Part shown: piece after piece, positions 47,256-59,344 of the stretch
How positions within the stretch are numbered: the first letter of the stretch is position 1
How the letters are laid out: each line of letters starts with the position of its first letter
NCBI GenBank assembly: GCA_003254925.1
Contig: QANZ01034142.1
Coordinates: 22,071-86,070, forward strand
DNA length: 64,000 nt
Source of the DNA: Chamaecrista fasciculata
Taxonomy: Eukaryota > Streptophyta > Magnoliopsida > Fabales > Fabaceae
Direction of reading: 5' to 3'
Program-made: the position numbers and the translations under genes
The notes under the pieces: generated by a model
Told to the model about the DNA's origin: nothing
Seen by the model: only the letters and a program-made list of their open reading frames with translations
Databases searched by the model: none

Positions 47256-48190
47256 TCTTTTATTATACATGCAGGAATAGGAAGGAAATGGTATGATAAA
47301 GAAAAAACCAAAACAAATTATATACATCTAATGAACAATATATATAATCAGTGTACAAAAAACCGGACCGACCCGCCCGGGTTAACCCAGAACCCGGTGA
47401 CCCGGGCACTAGGGCGGTCCGGGTGAGGCAAAAACCCGCCAACAATTGAACCGGAAATGACCCGGTTTAACCTGCCGGTTTTTTATAAAACCGCCACCCA
47501 TGACTCGGATTGACCCGCTTCCACCTTTTTTTTTTAATTTGAAATCACAAATTAGGGAAAGAGTACTAATTTTGTCCCCAAACTTTACACCAACTGTCAA
47601 TTTCTTCCCCAATCTTTTTCTACTGTCAATTATTTTATCCCTAATGTTTCACATTTTGGTCAATTTTATCACTTGCTCTTATTTTAGCCAAATATTAACA
47701 ATAGAATATACGTAACTAAATGATATGTAATGTAAAATTGATGAAAAAATAAACTCAAATTGAAAAATAGGATGCAATCTTTCATTAGTTTATTAAAAAA
47801 AGTTAGTCAAACGATAGAATTGACCAAAATGTAAAATATTGTAGACAAAATTGACAATTGATGTAAAGTTTGGGGACGAAATTAGTACTTTAAGTACTTT
47901 AAATTTAAGTACTTTTAGAAATTAGAAGTTCTATTTGATTTTTTTTCAATTTGACCGGGCTAACAATTGACCCGATTAATAACCTGGCGGTTGAACCAGT
48001 GACTCGTGGCCTGAACCCTTGGCCGGGTCAATGTCCGGTCCAGTTACTAAAACATTGTATATAATTATATATTTCAATTCATACAGTTGTGACTTGTGAC
48101 CACAGAAGTTTCATTCACGAAAATGTAACTAAATCTTAGCCATGGAAGATCAGTTATGTGATTAACACAACATATACAATTCTGCAAATT
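47256..48190 (+). repeat. Second copy of the TIC20 upstream segment, split by a hAT element
   Basis: 47256-47348 and 48058-48190 together correspond to 26956-27165. The two halves are separated by the element at 47349-48057. This suggests the duplicated unit began in the TIC20 leader intron and not at the GH127 gene. Confidence 0.8.
47349..48057. mobile_element. 709-bp hAT-like element with empty-site paralogue
   Basis: The target duplication tatataat lies at 47341-47348 and 48058-48065. Ends are CAGTGTACAAAAAACCGG and (inverted) CAATGTTTTAGTAACTGG. Subterminal 'gacccg' and 'aaccgg' motifs are frequent. The paralogous stretch near 27050 (caatataaaattataaatat) is uninterrupted. The inner part has its own fold-back (tactaattttgtccccaaac near 47563 and its complement near 47880). 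Confidence 0.82.
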
Positions 48191-48354
48191 CGAAGCATTT
48201 CTAGACGTACAAAAGTATGAGAAAGAGAAACAGAATAATGAATCAAGTGCAACATTATAACCTCAGCATTGCAACCTTTTTCGTTGTGTTCGGAAATAAA
48301 CAACCTTTTTATCTCATGTCAAGTAGGAGCATTTGTTTCAGAAAAAAAAAAATA

Positions 48355-48698
48355 AAAAGGCCAAAAGTCCTATTTTGGTCCCCAGTTATGCTCGATGTTC
48401 CAAATTGGTCCCTCAGTTATTTTTTGTTCCATATCTCAGTTTTCTAAAACTTGACACAGTTGGTCCCTCAAACATTTTTCATCCATTTTTCTGTTAAAAA
48501 AAAAGAAAAAATAAACTTTCATCCCCAAAAGTTTTATTTTCTTATATTAAGGTCTTTTTCTTTTTATAATGGGATCAAAACGTAAGAAAACAAATTAAGA
48601 TTTTAACTGAATTTACCTGAAAACACAACTCTCTCTCTCTTTCTCTGTCTCCGTCGTCTGTTGAATAGAGCCGTGCTTAAAGCCGCTGTGTTCACTCC

Positions 48699-48736
<38 letters not shown>

Positions 48737-48930
48737 TGTTTTTGAGCAAATTCAGTTAAAATCTTAATTTATTTCTTTTCTTACGTTTTGATTCTATTAT
48801 AAAATAAAAGGACCTTAATATAAGAAAATTAAACTTTTGGGGGATGAAAGTTTATTTTTATTTTTTTTAAACGAAAAAATGGATGGAAAACGTTTGAGGG
48901 ACTAACTGTGCCAAATTTTGGTCATCTTCA
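48355..48930. mobile_element. Fold-back MITE with CT/GA centre
   Basis: Arms of about 250 bases pair (tttcatccccaaaagtttta and ctttttataatgggatcaaa against their complements at 48780-48870). The centre holds a ctctctct tract (about 48630) and a GA run at 48701-48734. It is the same family as 49795-50320. Confidence 0.8.
48701..48734 (+). repeat. (GA)17 microsatellite
   Basis: Uninterrupted ga dinucleotides at the centre of the fold-back element. Confidence 0.95.
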
Positions 48931-49450
48931 TTCATTTTAAAGCGTCCCAAAGCTCAAATCCTCATTCATTTTAGTCTCAAATCCTCAAAATAAAATTTTC
49001 ATTCATTTTAGTCCCAAAGCTCAAATCCTCTTTTTCATCATCTTCATTCATTTTAGTCTCAAATCCTCAAAATAAAATTTTAAAGCGTCCCAAAGCTCTT
49101 CCAAACATTCCAATTTAGTCCTTAAAAGTATTTAAACCCCTAAAACCTAAACTCTAAACCCTAAAATCTTAAACCCTAAAACCTAAACCTTGAACCCTAA
49201 AAAAATCTTATTTGAGCAATTAGGTCCCTCACCCTAAAAACATCCGATCTCAAATTAGATTTTTTTAGGTTTTAGGGTTTTAGGGTTTAGGGTTTAGAGT
49301 TTAGGTTTTAGGGTTTTTAATACTTTTTTAAGGACTAAATTGGAATGTTTGGAAGAGCTTTGGGACACTTTAAAATTTTATTTTGAGGATTTAGGACTAA
49401 AATGAATGAAGATGATGAAAAAGAGGGGCAACTGAAAATAATGAGATAAA
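48931..49450. mobile_element. Fold-back element carrying telomere-like repeats
   Basis: Left ccctaaaacctaaactctaa (49138-49200) and right ttagggttttagggtttagg (49265-49320) are inverted arrays resembling degenerate plant telomere units (ccctaaa). They extend into paired flanks (gtcccaaagctcttccaaac / gtttggaagagctttgggac). A partial duplication of the left flank (ttcattcattttagtctcaa) lies at 48929-49080. Confidence 0.8.
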
Positions 49451-49794
49451 AATTGAAGCCAGGGACCAATTTGACAAAACACAAATTTTCTGTTTTTTTT
49501 TAGTAATAATGTTGATGTGGCGCATATTAATCTAGTTGGAAATTTTTTAAGTTAAACCCGTGCTGACATGGCAGTTAACGTGCCACGTCAGCACTTAACG
49601 TGCCACGTCAAGTTTTTTAAAACGTAGACGGAGAGACCTATTTGTCTAAGTTTGAAATCGCGTATTGAAAATATGCTTAGGGATTGGTTGAAAATTGAAA
49701 TACTGCTTATAGGTTGATTGGTTAAACAATTCTAACGCACCTGAATTGAGTTAAATCGATGGATGATTAAACATACATTTTTTTAAATAGGTCA

Positions 49795-50320
49795 AAGTCC
49801 TATTTTGGTCCCCCAGTTATGTTCCTTGTTCCAAATAGGTCCCCCAATTATTTTTTGTTCCATATTGGTCCCCCAGTTATGCAAAACTTGAAAAAGTTGG
49901 TCCCTCTAACGTTTTCCATCCATTTTTCCGTTAAAAAAAGAGGAAAAATAAACTTTCATCCCCAAAAGTTTTATTTTCTTATATTAAGGTCCTTTTCTTT
50001 TTATAATAGGATCAAAACGTAAGAAAAGAAAGTAAATTAAGATTTTAAGTGAATTTACCCAAAAAATACAAAAAANTTCTTACGTTTTGATCCTATTATA
50101 AAAAGAAAAGGACCTTAATATAAGAAAATAAAATTTTTGGCGATGAAAGTTTATTTTTCCTCTTTTTTTAATGGAAAAATGGATGTAAAACGTTAGAGGG
50201 ACCAACTTTTTCAAGTTTTGGATAACTGGAGGACCAATATGAAACAAAAAATAACTGGAGAACCTATTTGGAACAAGGAGCATAACTGGGGACCAAAATA
50301 GGACTTTGGCCTTTTAAATA
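49795..50320. mobile_element. Near-perfect fold-back MITE with an N at its centre
   Basis: Left arm from about 49791 (gtcaaagtcctattttggtc) and right arm to about 50311 (accaaaataggactttggcc) are about 240 bases each. A single N at 50076 lies close to the axis. Mirror-image 67-codon frames on the two strands are readings of the arms. Confidence 0.88.
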
Positions 50321-51280
50321 ATATAAAGATTATATCATTCAAAAAGAATATTATAAGTAATAAATTAATAAATCTCAATCATCATTATATAAGATAAAAA
50401 TTATAAAAATGAGTTTAAAAGTTCAATAAACATAAATAAGTTTATATTTTGAGTTAAAAAGAGCAAAACTACATTAGTTCTAGCAAAACTTCTGTCATGG
50501 ACGAAGAATATAAGAATGACAGAGTTGGGCTTTAGTTGGACATTGAGTCAATTGTGACTCTGAAAATTGAAAAAGGAAAAAAAGAAAAAGAGAAAGAAAA
50601 TTGATAGAGTTGGGCTTTGGATCCAACATTAAATTAAATATAAAAATTTTGAGATATATTTGATAATTGATTGTAATATAAATTTTATTTTTTGAATAAT
50701 TATATATTTTTAAAAAATTGTGGCACCCACATTAATATAAGTATATAACTAAGGAACACTGTCTAACTTTCCCAAATCAAAATTCACATAACACAAGGTT
50801 AGTGGTTCAATGAATGGGAATAGATTCTCTTATTAAGAATTTCCTCAATATATATATTAGGATGGTCTAAATTCTAAACTCTAAAACAGAAAAATGCAAA
50901 AGGAATACAATATACAGTAGCATTTGGCAAAACTAGAAATAGAGTATAAAGGAACAAGAGACTCAATTGACTCAATAATTGATTTCACAACTGAGTCACA
51001 ACTGAAATAGAGTATAAATCCTAAGTCTCTTCCCCAGTGGACATATTTCAGTTGTGACTTGTGATTTAGAGTTACAATTGAGTCACAACTGAAATATGTC
51101 CACTGGGGAAGAGACTTAGGATTTAGAAACAAGAGAAAAAGCATTGAGAATACTAGGTGAATAATTGATTTCATTATAGAATTGCAGGAAAACAGAACAA
51201 AATAAAAAGATATAACAATTAGTTCAAGCCTTTGAATTCATAACATACATTAGCCAAAACTTCAAAAGGCAACTTCCAGA
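50321..51280. other. 3' flank of GH127 copy 2 with a short inverted duplication
   Basis: From about 50460 it matches the copy 1 flank. At 51019-51059 and 51082-51122 a 41-base block (cctaagtctcttccccagtg...) occurs as an inverted pair; copy 1 has only one such block, at about 30005-30050. No separate gene. Confidence 0.7.
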
Positions 51281-54200
51281 TCAAGGATAAATATTTAGGT
51301 AGGACGTGTAAGGCTCATCCCTAAAGGCTACTATGGGTTCCATCAAATAGTTTCTATTGAACCCTTGTGCAATGAAGCTAATGGGATGGTACTGTTTCAA
51401 GCCTTTAGCCAAAGTGAAGCTTGCAGCTTGATCAAAGGACGTAGGATCTTCAAGTGATGAATTATATTTACACATAAGTTTCACTTCTTGACCAACAACA
51501 TAGTTCACACCACTATAGAAATAGCATCCCTTATTGCTCTCAGACTCTATGGATATTGTATCCTTCTTGCCATCTAAACCTTGCACCACACGAAACACAG
51601 ATGTAGAATTACTCGTAGCATTGAATTCATTGCCTACAAAAAAAGTATTATTCGGGCCTTGATGCATCACTCGCATTCCAGGAAGGTGCACCGGCTCGAT
51701 CGACACAAGCTTATTGATGGCATCACGAATATTTGTGAAGGGAGTTTGGTCTAACATGACAATTTTGTAGGTTGCAAGGGTGGCATTTTGTGTGCCATCA
51801 TAAGGAACATGTTCCATTGTGAAGAATTGCTTATCACCAAGCTTCAAATAGACCATTGCAAAACTTGAATTTCCAAAGCCTTGGGTGAATGTGAATAGGG
51901 TTTGGTGGTTGTTGTATTGTACTGGGGTTATGTAGTCTCGAGGTTCCTTTTGTGAACCAACTTTAAGGTCCCATGAGTCGTCGGAGGTATGGCTAACTAG
52001 AAGGTACGGACCATATAGGATCGCATGAACTGAAGAGTATTCATTCCTATCATCTGCATTTGGTTATATATGTCATTAATCACGTATAATATTTGATTAA
52101 AGTAAAAATAAATAATGAAATTGATCAAAATATAAAATTTTGAAGACCAAATTGATAACAAACAAATATTGTAGATGAAATTGACTAAGATAATTTTATA
52201 CATATATCTTTGTAATAAGATCATTTTGTGATAAGTTAATTAGTCTAACTCTTTAGTTTGTAGGAAAGGCCCAACTTCCAGGACCAACAAAACTATCATT
52301 GGTTTAATTCTATTAATTCTATTAATAGTTTAGTAAGAGCTAATACCATAATCTAATATATATAATGCAGATATAATATTGATTTTATCTCATTAATCTA
52401 ATATAAATATATCACATAATTGAATGATATGAATTCATATAAATACCTTTGAGAGGCTCAGATCTTAGAGGGATGGGCAAGCTGAAGGTCAAATTGTCGC
52501 CAGGGCTCCACTTTCTTGTCAATGATAAATATGACCCTACAAGAATATATTGACAGAATTATATATTAATTAACTTTAAATTACAAAGTACCTTTTTAAT
52601 TAAAAATAAACATGAAATTTCAAAGAATTGATTTGCTTTGTGCTTCACTGTATTATATTATACCCACCTCCTTCAACTGACTGAGATAATGGCTCATTGT
52701 TAAGTAAAGTTTGAGAATGATTTAGACGAGTCCACGTTGGTATCCGAAAGTTCAATGTAGAAGTTGGGACATCACCCTTCAAAAATGAAGGAAAACCAAT
52801 TAGAAATCAAAATACATTATAAAAAATTAGGAATGTTAAAATGAATCAACCAAATAATTTATTGTAGTTCACAAGTTAAGTAAATTGAGTACTCACACAA
52901 ATTAGATTATGTAATAAGTCAAGAAATTGTTTATCCGACTTAATCATCAAGATACTGAGTCAACTTAGCCAATTTAAACTATCTCCTTTTTTGTTCATTC
53001 TTTTTCAAATTTTTGTCATTAATTTCTCTTTTTTATTTTTGTAATTTCAATAGTTTTTACAATAATGTTGAAATATAAGAATATCAAATCAAATAAAAAA
53101 TATATAATTTAGGTTATTAACAAAAAAATGAATAAATTAACAATTTAATCACTGAAAGATCACCAACTTGACAACTCAGTTCCTAAAAAATTAAAATATA
53201 TAATTGATCAGTCTCTAAAATATCAAAGCAACATACTTATTTAGTCTTTTATATAGATTAAACAATATACCGTTTTGATCTTTTAAAGAATAAAGAGTAT
53301 ACTGTTTAAATCTTTAAAAATATTAAAGGTGTATTTTAATATTTTAAGCATTAAATTATTATCTTACTAAAACAATTATATAACTTGACTATTGTCAACC
53401 AACCTACATAACTTATAAGTTGACTCACTTAATTTGCAAGTCAAATAAGTAGGGTTATTTTTTAGTTTAAGTTTTTACCCATTTTCTAGTGATTAGTGAG
53501 TCAAAAATGTCACAACTAGGCTCACTTATGAGGTATGTTAAACAAGTTAATTTCATGGATTGAATCATCTCTATAAAAAATTAATTAATATGGAAAGGGC
53601 AAATATACACAATCCGTGAATCATGGATTTTTATCTCAAGATGTGTGTAAAATTAGATTCCACGGCCGGAACAAAGCAACCACCCTCCCTGTAACATTGT
53701 CCATAGAAAAATAAAGCAAAAATTACCTGTTTATTGGGAGAAAAAGTGAAAGTGACACAGAGAAAAAATATTGATTTAATTGAGATTAAGTATATGTTTT
53801 ATGTGTTTTTTTAATATACACCTACTAAAAATAATAATAAATTTATATTTTCTACAATAAAAAGAATATTTTGTAAAAGAAAGTATAAATATATATAAAA
53901 AAAATTTTAAAAAATAAATAATTGGTATACCCCGAGCCGGATCAACAAGAACTAGATCCGAAACCCGGAACGAAGTAACTGGGTCGGACCGGGTTTTGTT
54001 CACCCCTAGATCCAATGGTTGGAAGAAAGAAAAATTACCTTATTATTGGGAGCAAAAGTGAAGGTAACACGGAGGAAGGGGTCCCATGAAGAATATGGAG
54101 TGACAGTCTGATCAATCAAAATATTGCCAGCTTTCCAATTGAAATTACTTGAGATATACTGAGCAATATAGAGATTAGGGTTTTGTGTTTGTTCTTCAAA

Positions 54201-57200
54201 ATAGATGAAATCTCCCAATTTTGAGAAAGATTCAATGCCAGTGCCATAACAACACCAAAAGCTATCAAATTGAGTGCCCCATCCATGAGTACTTTTGGCC
54301 TTGGTAACACCACGTCCTTGTGGAAGAAAATAGATCATAATTCCAGGATCTGTTCCTCTTTGAATGCTTAATACTCCATTTGTAAATGTTCTCTCATAAT
54401 AATCTGCATAGCTTATATCTTTTGTCCATCTATATAGATTCCGAGATATCTACAAATTTCATTGTATGGTATCCACCAAAAACATATATATTAGTTAGTA
54501 TGCATTTGATCATTTATATAAGGTAAGTAAAAGTACTAATTTTAGTTTAAGAAACAACACATTTAAAAAAAAAGGGCGGCCCAGTGCACGAGGCTTCCAC
54601 TAGGTGAGGTCTGGGGAAGGTCAAGATGTACGCAGCATTACCAGACAGCAACCTTACCGTTGCGCCAAGACTCACCCTCTTAATTAAAACAACACATTAA
54701 TCGAAAATTCGAAATATATGACTCAATTCTTGAATTATTATAATCACTAATGATTTGGTCCATAGGTCATCTTCAGGGACTAAAAAATAAAAATTTAGTA
54801 CAAGTTCAATGAGCAGGAAAGAATAAAATAAGTGTAAATTCAGGAACCAAATCATTAATAATTGAAAGATTTTGAGGACTAAATTGTATGTTTTGATTAT
54901 TCTAGGACTGATTCATTGACTCGGTATAAATTCAACAACCAAATAGTAAGTTTTCTCATTTTAGTTCTTTATCTTTAGTCATAAAAGATCAATAATCCGG
55001 CAACAAAAAATTGAGAAAACATATAACTAGTATTCACATTTGAACATTTTCATTTTTATAAATTAAATTTTCATCTTTCTAAACTAAATATTATATAAAA
55101 TTTAGATTTTTTTATAAAAATCAAGAGTAAAAAAAGAAAAAGTAGTGAAACATTTTTTGTTCTTCTAAATTATGTTTTTGATATAAGTAATTATATAATC
55201 AAAATTCACTAGGAAAAAAATGTTATTTAGGCATTTGAAATAAAAGTTTACTAAAATATTAAGACATAATAGATAATCTTATCAAGAAGTCATATAGTAT
55301 AACCATTGAGAAGAAATTGAGTAATTATAATACATACCTTCAACATGTTATAAGATGTGCAGGATTCTTCATTGTCTGTGGCTAGAACAGAGCCCATTCT
55401 ATTTGGCAATCTCCTATAGACACAAATTTGAATTAAAATAAAAATAGCATAATTAAGAATCAAAAACTAAATGTTTAAAAGAATATTCAGGTAATTAATA
55501 TGTATGATCGAAATATATAATTCATTAAAACAAATAAAAATTTCATTACCAATACTCTGCAATGGAAGTGCCTCCAGTTGCATAAGCATGTGAGGTGTTA
55601 ACAAGGTCCATAAAGTACGTGGATATATCCTAACATAAAAGAAAACAGGAAAAAAAATCATGTTAATAATGAATTTCTTCATTTATATTTTTTAATTTGA
55701 GTCTATTTTGCGAAGCTAATTACCGAATACAGTGGGTCTCCCACGAATTCATATCGCTTTTGAGCTCCAATAACGATTGGAATATGGGTGTTTGTATGAA
55801 GATCAGATATATCACCAGACTTGCAAAACAATCAAATTCAGCATTAATCTTTCAAGAATTAATAAACAAAGTATAATGTTTTAATATTTCAAGGACTAAA
55901 TTGTGTTTTTCAATCTTTTAGGGACCAAATTATCAACTCGACAATTGTTTAAGGACCAAATTGTTAGTTTAGTCAGGTATATTTCTTAAAAAAATAATTA
56001 TATAAATACCTCAGTAGCAAGTAAGCCCAAGAAGCAAGGCTTATCAAAAAGATGAGCCAAGGTTTGATACTTAGAATTTCCAGTGAGATTGTAGATTGTG
56101 TAAAGCAAATCATTCATTCCTCCAAATTCCTCATTCAGTAATTCTAAGAATTTGGGCAAAGTGTTCTTTTGAATAAAATTCATCACACGATCGTAGAAAT
56201 AATCAGCCATCCATGTCACCATTTTTAGAGCTTCAGGGTTCTCTCCATATGTATATTGATCCAATAGCCCAGCCATGACCTACATTAATTAAGATTAATA
56301 AGGCTATATTGCACTCAAACTCTCCAAGTTTTAAGTTAGGAGCAATAAATAGCTTTGAGTTTCAAGATTGACAGACAAACTCCTAAGTTTTCAACTTTGA
56401 TCACTTATGACATTTGAGTTTCAAAACTTGATAGACAGACTCCCATGAGCTCTCAGTTTTATTCACCTAGAACTCCAAAATAGTTTCACATTTTTAAATC
56501 TCAAGGGTATTAAGTAAACAAAACTGAAAGCTTAAGAAGTTTGTTTGTCAAGTTTTGAAACTAAAAGATCCTAAATAAAATGAAGTTAAAATCCTTAACA
56601 AGGGAGTGTCTATCAAACTTTAAAATTTAAGAACATTTTCTCTCTATAATCTAAAATTCAAGGGATTTTAATATAATTTATTGGATTAATAAATAACAAT
56701 TGAACTAGATGATGAGTCTAATTTTGACGTACCTTATGAATAGTGTAATAGGGAGCCCAAACAAATTTATTAGCCTCAAGACGATCAAAGAACTCAGTGG
56801 GAAATGCAGAGAGATAACCTGTGTTGATTTTCTTCTGACACTCAGAAAGTTTGCTAACTAATGCTAACATTTTTTCCCTTATTTGTTCATTATGAGTGCT
56901 GGCCCACATTTGAGCAGTTGCACTCAAGTAATGACCTGATGTTAAGAAACAAAAAAACAAGACTTCATTAGTTCTTTTTAGAGAAATTTCGATTAAAAAA
57001 TTCTAGTGTAACTTTTAATGTTTTTTATTCTTCTAAATTATAATTTTCTATAGTGGAGTTTCTCAAAAGATATATATATATACACACAACACACAAAATT
57101 TAAGCATTTGATTATAAAAAACTTGTTAAGATATTAAAACATGTTATATATTTTTTAAATTTTACTTAAAGTGATTACATGAATAAATTGAGTCATTTTA

Positions 57201-58758
57201 AAATTCTAACCGAGGAAATTGATTTTAATAAAACATAAAAGAGCACAAAATTAAATTTGACCCTACTTAAGAGTTAAAACTAAAATAGCACTTTCTATAT
57301 ATATGAAAAATCATAGTAATTAGAAGGAATAATGAATCAATTTAAGTATAGAGTAAGATTAAGTTGTCAACTCGATGATAAAATTATTTGTTTCCTTTGA
57401 AGTATACTAACCAACAAAATGGCCTCGAAGCTCAATATTTGGGCCTTCCCAACCTCCATAAGGTTCTCCTATGCCGGGAAGACCAGAAGTATTTCTGAAA
57501 CTCCAAATCAATCTGTCCACGTCAAACATCAACAAATATTGGAGATTTGTGTTCATGGCACGTGCATGGTATGAATCTTCATGGAGTCTCACATCATGGA
57601 GAGACACTTCCTTAAGAAGACCTTGTGGGGGTGTGTAATCACCGTTCGACTTCTTCATGGTTCTATAAGCGACTTCCCACTCAAATTTAATTTCAGCATC
57701 ATTCACACCATCATGATTCTTCAATACCTGAATTTATAAATCAAGAAAATTATTGAAAAATAAATAAATTTATGAGAATAATTTGAGTAATCAACTATCA
57801 TATAATAATATTTAATAATAATTTTCTTTTAACTTCTATGGTAGAAAACTTACTATACATCTATCTATGACTGAATTCAACTTATATACTCTGCCATTTT
57901 TCTTGACCCTTGTTTGAATTAGATATTAAGAGGGAAAAGGAAGGAGAATGTAATGTATGAGCCGTAAGAATATCACAAAAGAGAAAAAAAAAAAAAAAAG
58001 GAGACGGAATTCATGAAAATCCCAAAATATAATTCTTAAGCCAATAAATAATACCAAAAATATAATTCTTAAGCCAATAAATAATACCAAAATCATAGAG
58101 CGAAAAAGGAGACGGAATTCATGAAAATCCCTCATTTAATCAATCAATCACCAGAAGAAGAAAAAAACAGATACAATGGTTAAAATGAGAAAAAATCTAT
58201 AAAAAATGGGATAGCTTTAGCACTTTAATTTAAAAGGTTTATCAAATCAGTACTAATACGAGAATAACCCTTTAATCCTTAGGAGAATGGCACCTCCAAA
58301 AATTAGCTAATGAGGTTGAAATAATACTTAAAATCTTATATGATAATTTTCTTAAGATTTTAGATTCGTATCAAGTACTTTAAAAACACTTGTTAAACTT
58401 TAATAATTAACTTTTTGAAGTGTAATTCTACTTTTTTAATCAAATCACACCCCAACCCTAATCACTCGACGTGAGACTCAACTCTTAAAACACTTTTAAA
58501 GAAAACAAAATCTAAATATACCTTTCTAGCCTTAGGAAGCAAGTGAGACCAAGCAGAATCATCTGTAGGAGTGAGATGCATGTGTTCGTATTTGTCAATC
58601 ATAGCTCTTCTCCATGCTTCGTCCGTAGAAGTTTCTACCTCGTATCGAAAAGTATGAGATTGACCTGGCACTGGTATGTTTGTGCAATCTTTTCCCAAAA
58701 CGCACACACATATTGATAAAACGACAAACGTTAAAAGCTGAGAACCACTCTTTTTCAT
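51281..58758 (-). CDS. Secreted GH127-like (DUF1680) glycosidase with AbfB domain, copy 2 (11 exons)
   Basis: Model: complement(join(51281..52053, 52447..52536, 52668..52776, 54039..54449, 55338..55413, 55550..55629, 55724..55819, 56010..56279, 56733..56935, 57412..57727, 58522..58758)), 886 residues, open throughout with all phases correct. It has the same domains as copy 1: signal peptide (LLTFVVLSICVCVLG), GH127 motifs (E417-x-C419, C492-C493) and C-terminal AbfB. All indels against copy 1 are whole codons: five fewer in exon 1, one more in exon 2 (KKSNGDYT), one fewer in exon 9, one more in exon 11 (DPTSFDQ). This implies selection on both genes. Intron 8 holds a broken stub of an older exon 8. 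The first exons, exon 2 and exons 9-11 differ most from copy 1, so promoter and substrate preference may differ (inference). Confidence 0.9.
53727..53765 (-). pseudogene. Stub of the original exon 8 in intron 8 of GH127 copy 2
   Basis: About 39 bases (ctgtttattgggagaaaaag..., next to an intact ttac donor complement) match the last bases of exon 8 and its donor, diverged from the complete exon 8 at 54039. After 'cacagagaaa' the match stops and transposon DNA begins. DNA upstream of it (53647-53726) resembles the copy 1 intron without the hAT insertion. Confidence 0.8.
53766..54008. mobile_element. hAT-like MITE, left end lost, in intron 8 of GH127 copy 2
   Basis: The right end (tttgttcacccctA followed by gatccaat) is the same as that of the element at 31940-32076. 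The AT-rich core (ttgatttaattgagattaag) resembles the core of 36233-36727. The left terminus and its target copy are missing; the element abuts the exon 8 stub directly. Confidence 0.8.
54564..54686 (-). mobile_element. Au-like SINE, copy in intron 7 of GH127 copy 2
   Basis: Identical to 32677-32799, including the internal deletion and the flanking aaacaacacatt repeats, so it was copied with the tract and not inserted twice. Confidence 0.78.
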
Positions 58759-58832
58759 TCTCAGAAGAAATTAAAGAAGCTTTCTACTCAGATACTAACA
58801 ATTTAGAGAGTGTGATTATCACAACAATCACC

Positions 58833-58855
58833 TATTTATATATATATATATATAG
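58833..58855 (-). promoter_or_regulatory. TATA-type element of GH127 copy 2, expanded (TA)n
   Basis: The TATA element seen 75-85 bases before the ATG in copy 1 is here a longer TA run (tttatatatatatatatata on the plus strand), 75-100 bases before the ATG. Confidence 0.5.
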
Positions 58856-58869
58856 GCATATAGCTGGTC

Positions 58870-59078
58870 TCCTTAACCACGTATTACGATTGGATATTAT
58901 CAATTTAAAATTTAAACAACTAAATCTTAGCTGGTTTGGATATATATAAATCTTAGGATGGTAGTTATTTTTTTTATTCTATTTTATTTTTGACGATAAT
59001 AATATTGAATTTTTTATTTTAAATATAGCCTAAGTTAAAGTTCAATCACGTTTACTCATCTCATTAAATTAAAGTGTA

Positions 59079-59109
<31 letters not shown>

Positions 59110-59344
59110 TTACGGATAATACTAAATCCTAACTGATTATGAGATTTTTTTTATCTTTTACTTCCTCAACAGCTAAACTAAGAAACCGAAAAGATATATT
59201 TGAACTGGAGAATAAATAGGTTTGTTTAGTATATCAAATAAATCAAATCAATTCGGCCAAAAAAAAAAAAGATATCAAATCAGAGTTGTTCAAGAAAAGA
59301 AAAGAAAGAAAAGATCAAATCAGACCAAACCAAAAGCAGGAACT
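58870..59344. other. Upstream flank of GH127 copy 2
   Basis: Homologous to 37480-38730 upstream of copy 1, but without the hAT-like element found there. It contains a (TA)n run at about 59084-59108. Confidence 0.65.

Noticed and set aside
49138-49320. Chromosome end or true telomere
   Set aside because: Units are degenerate, inverted about an axis and surrounded by ordinary DNA.
49819-50283. Two mirror 67-codon proteins
   Set aside because: They are the same arm of a fold-back MITE read on opposite strands.
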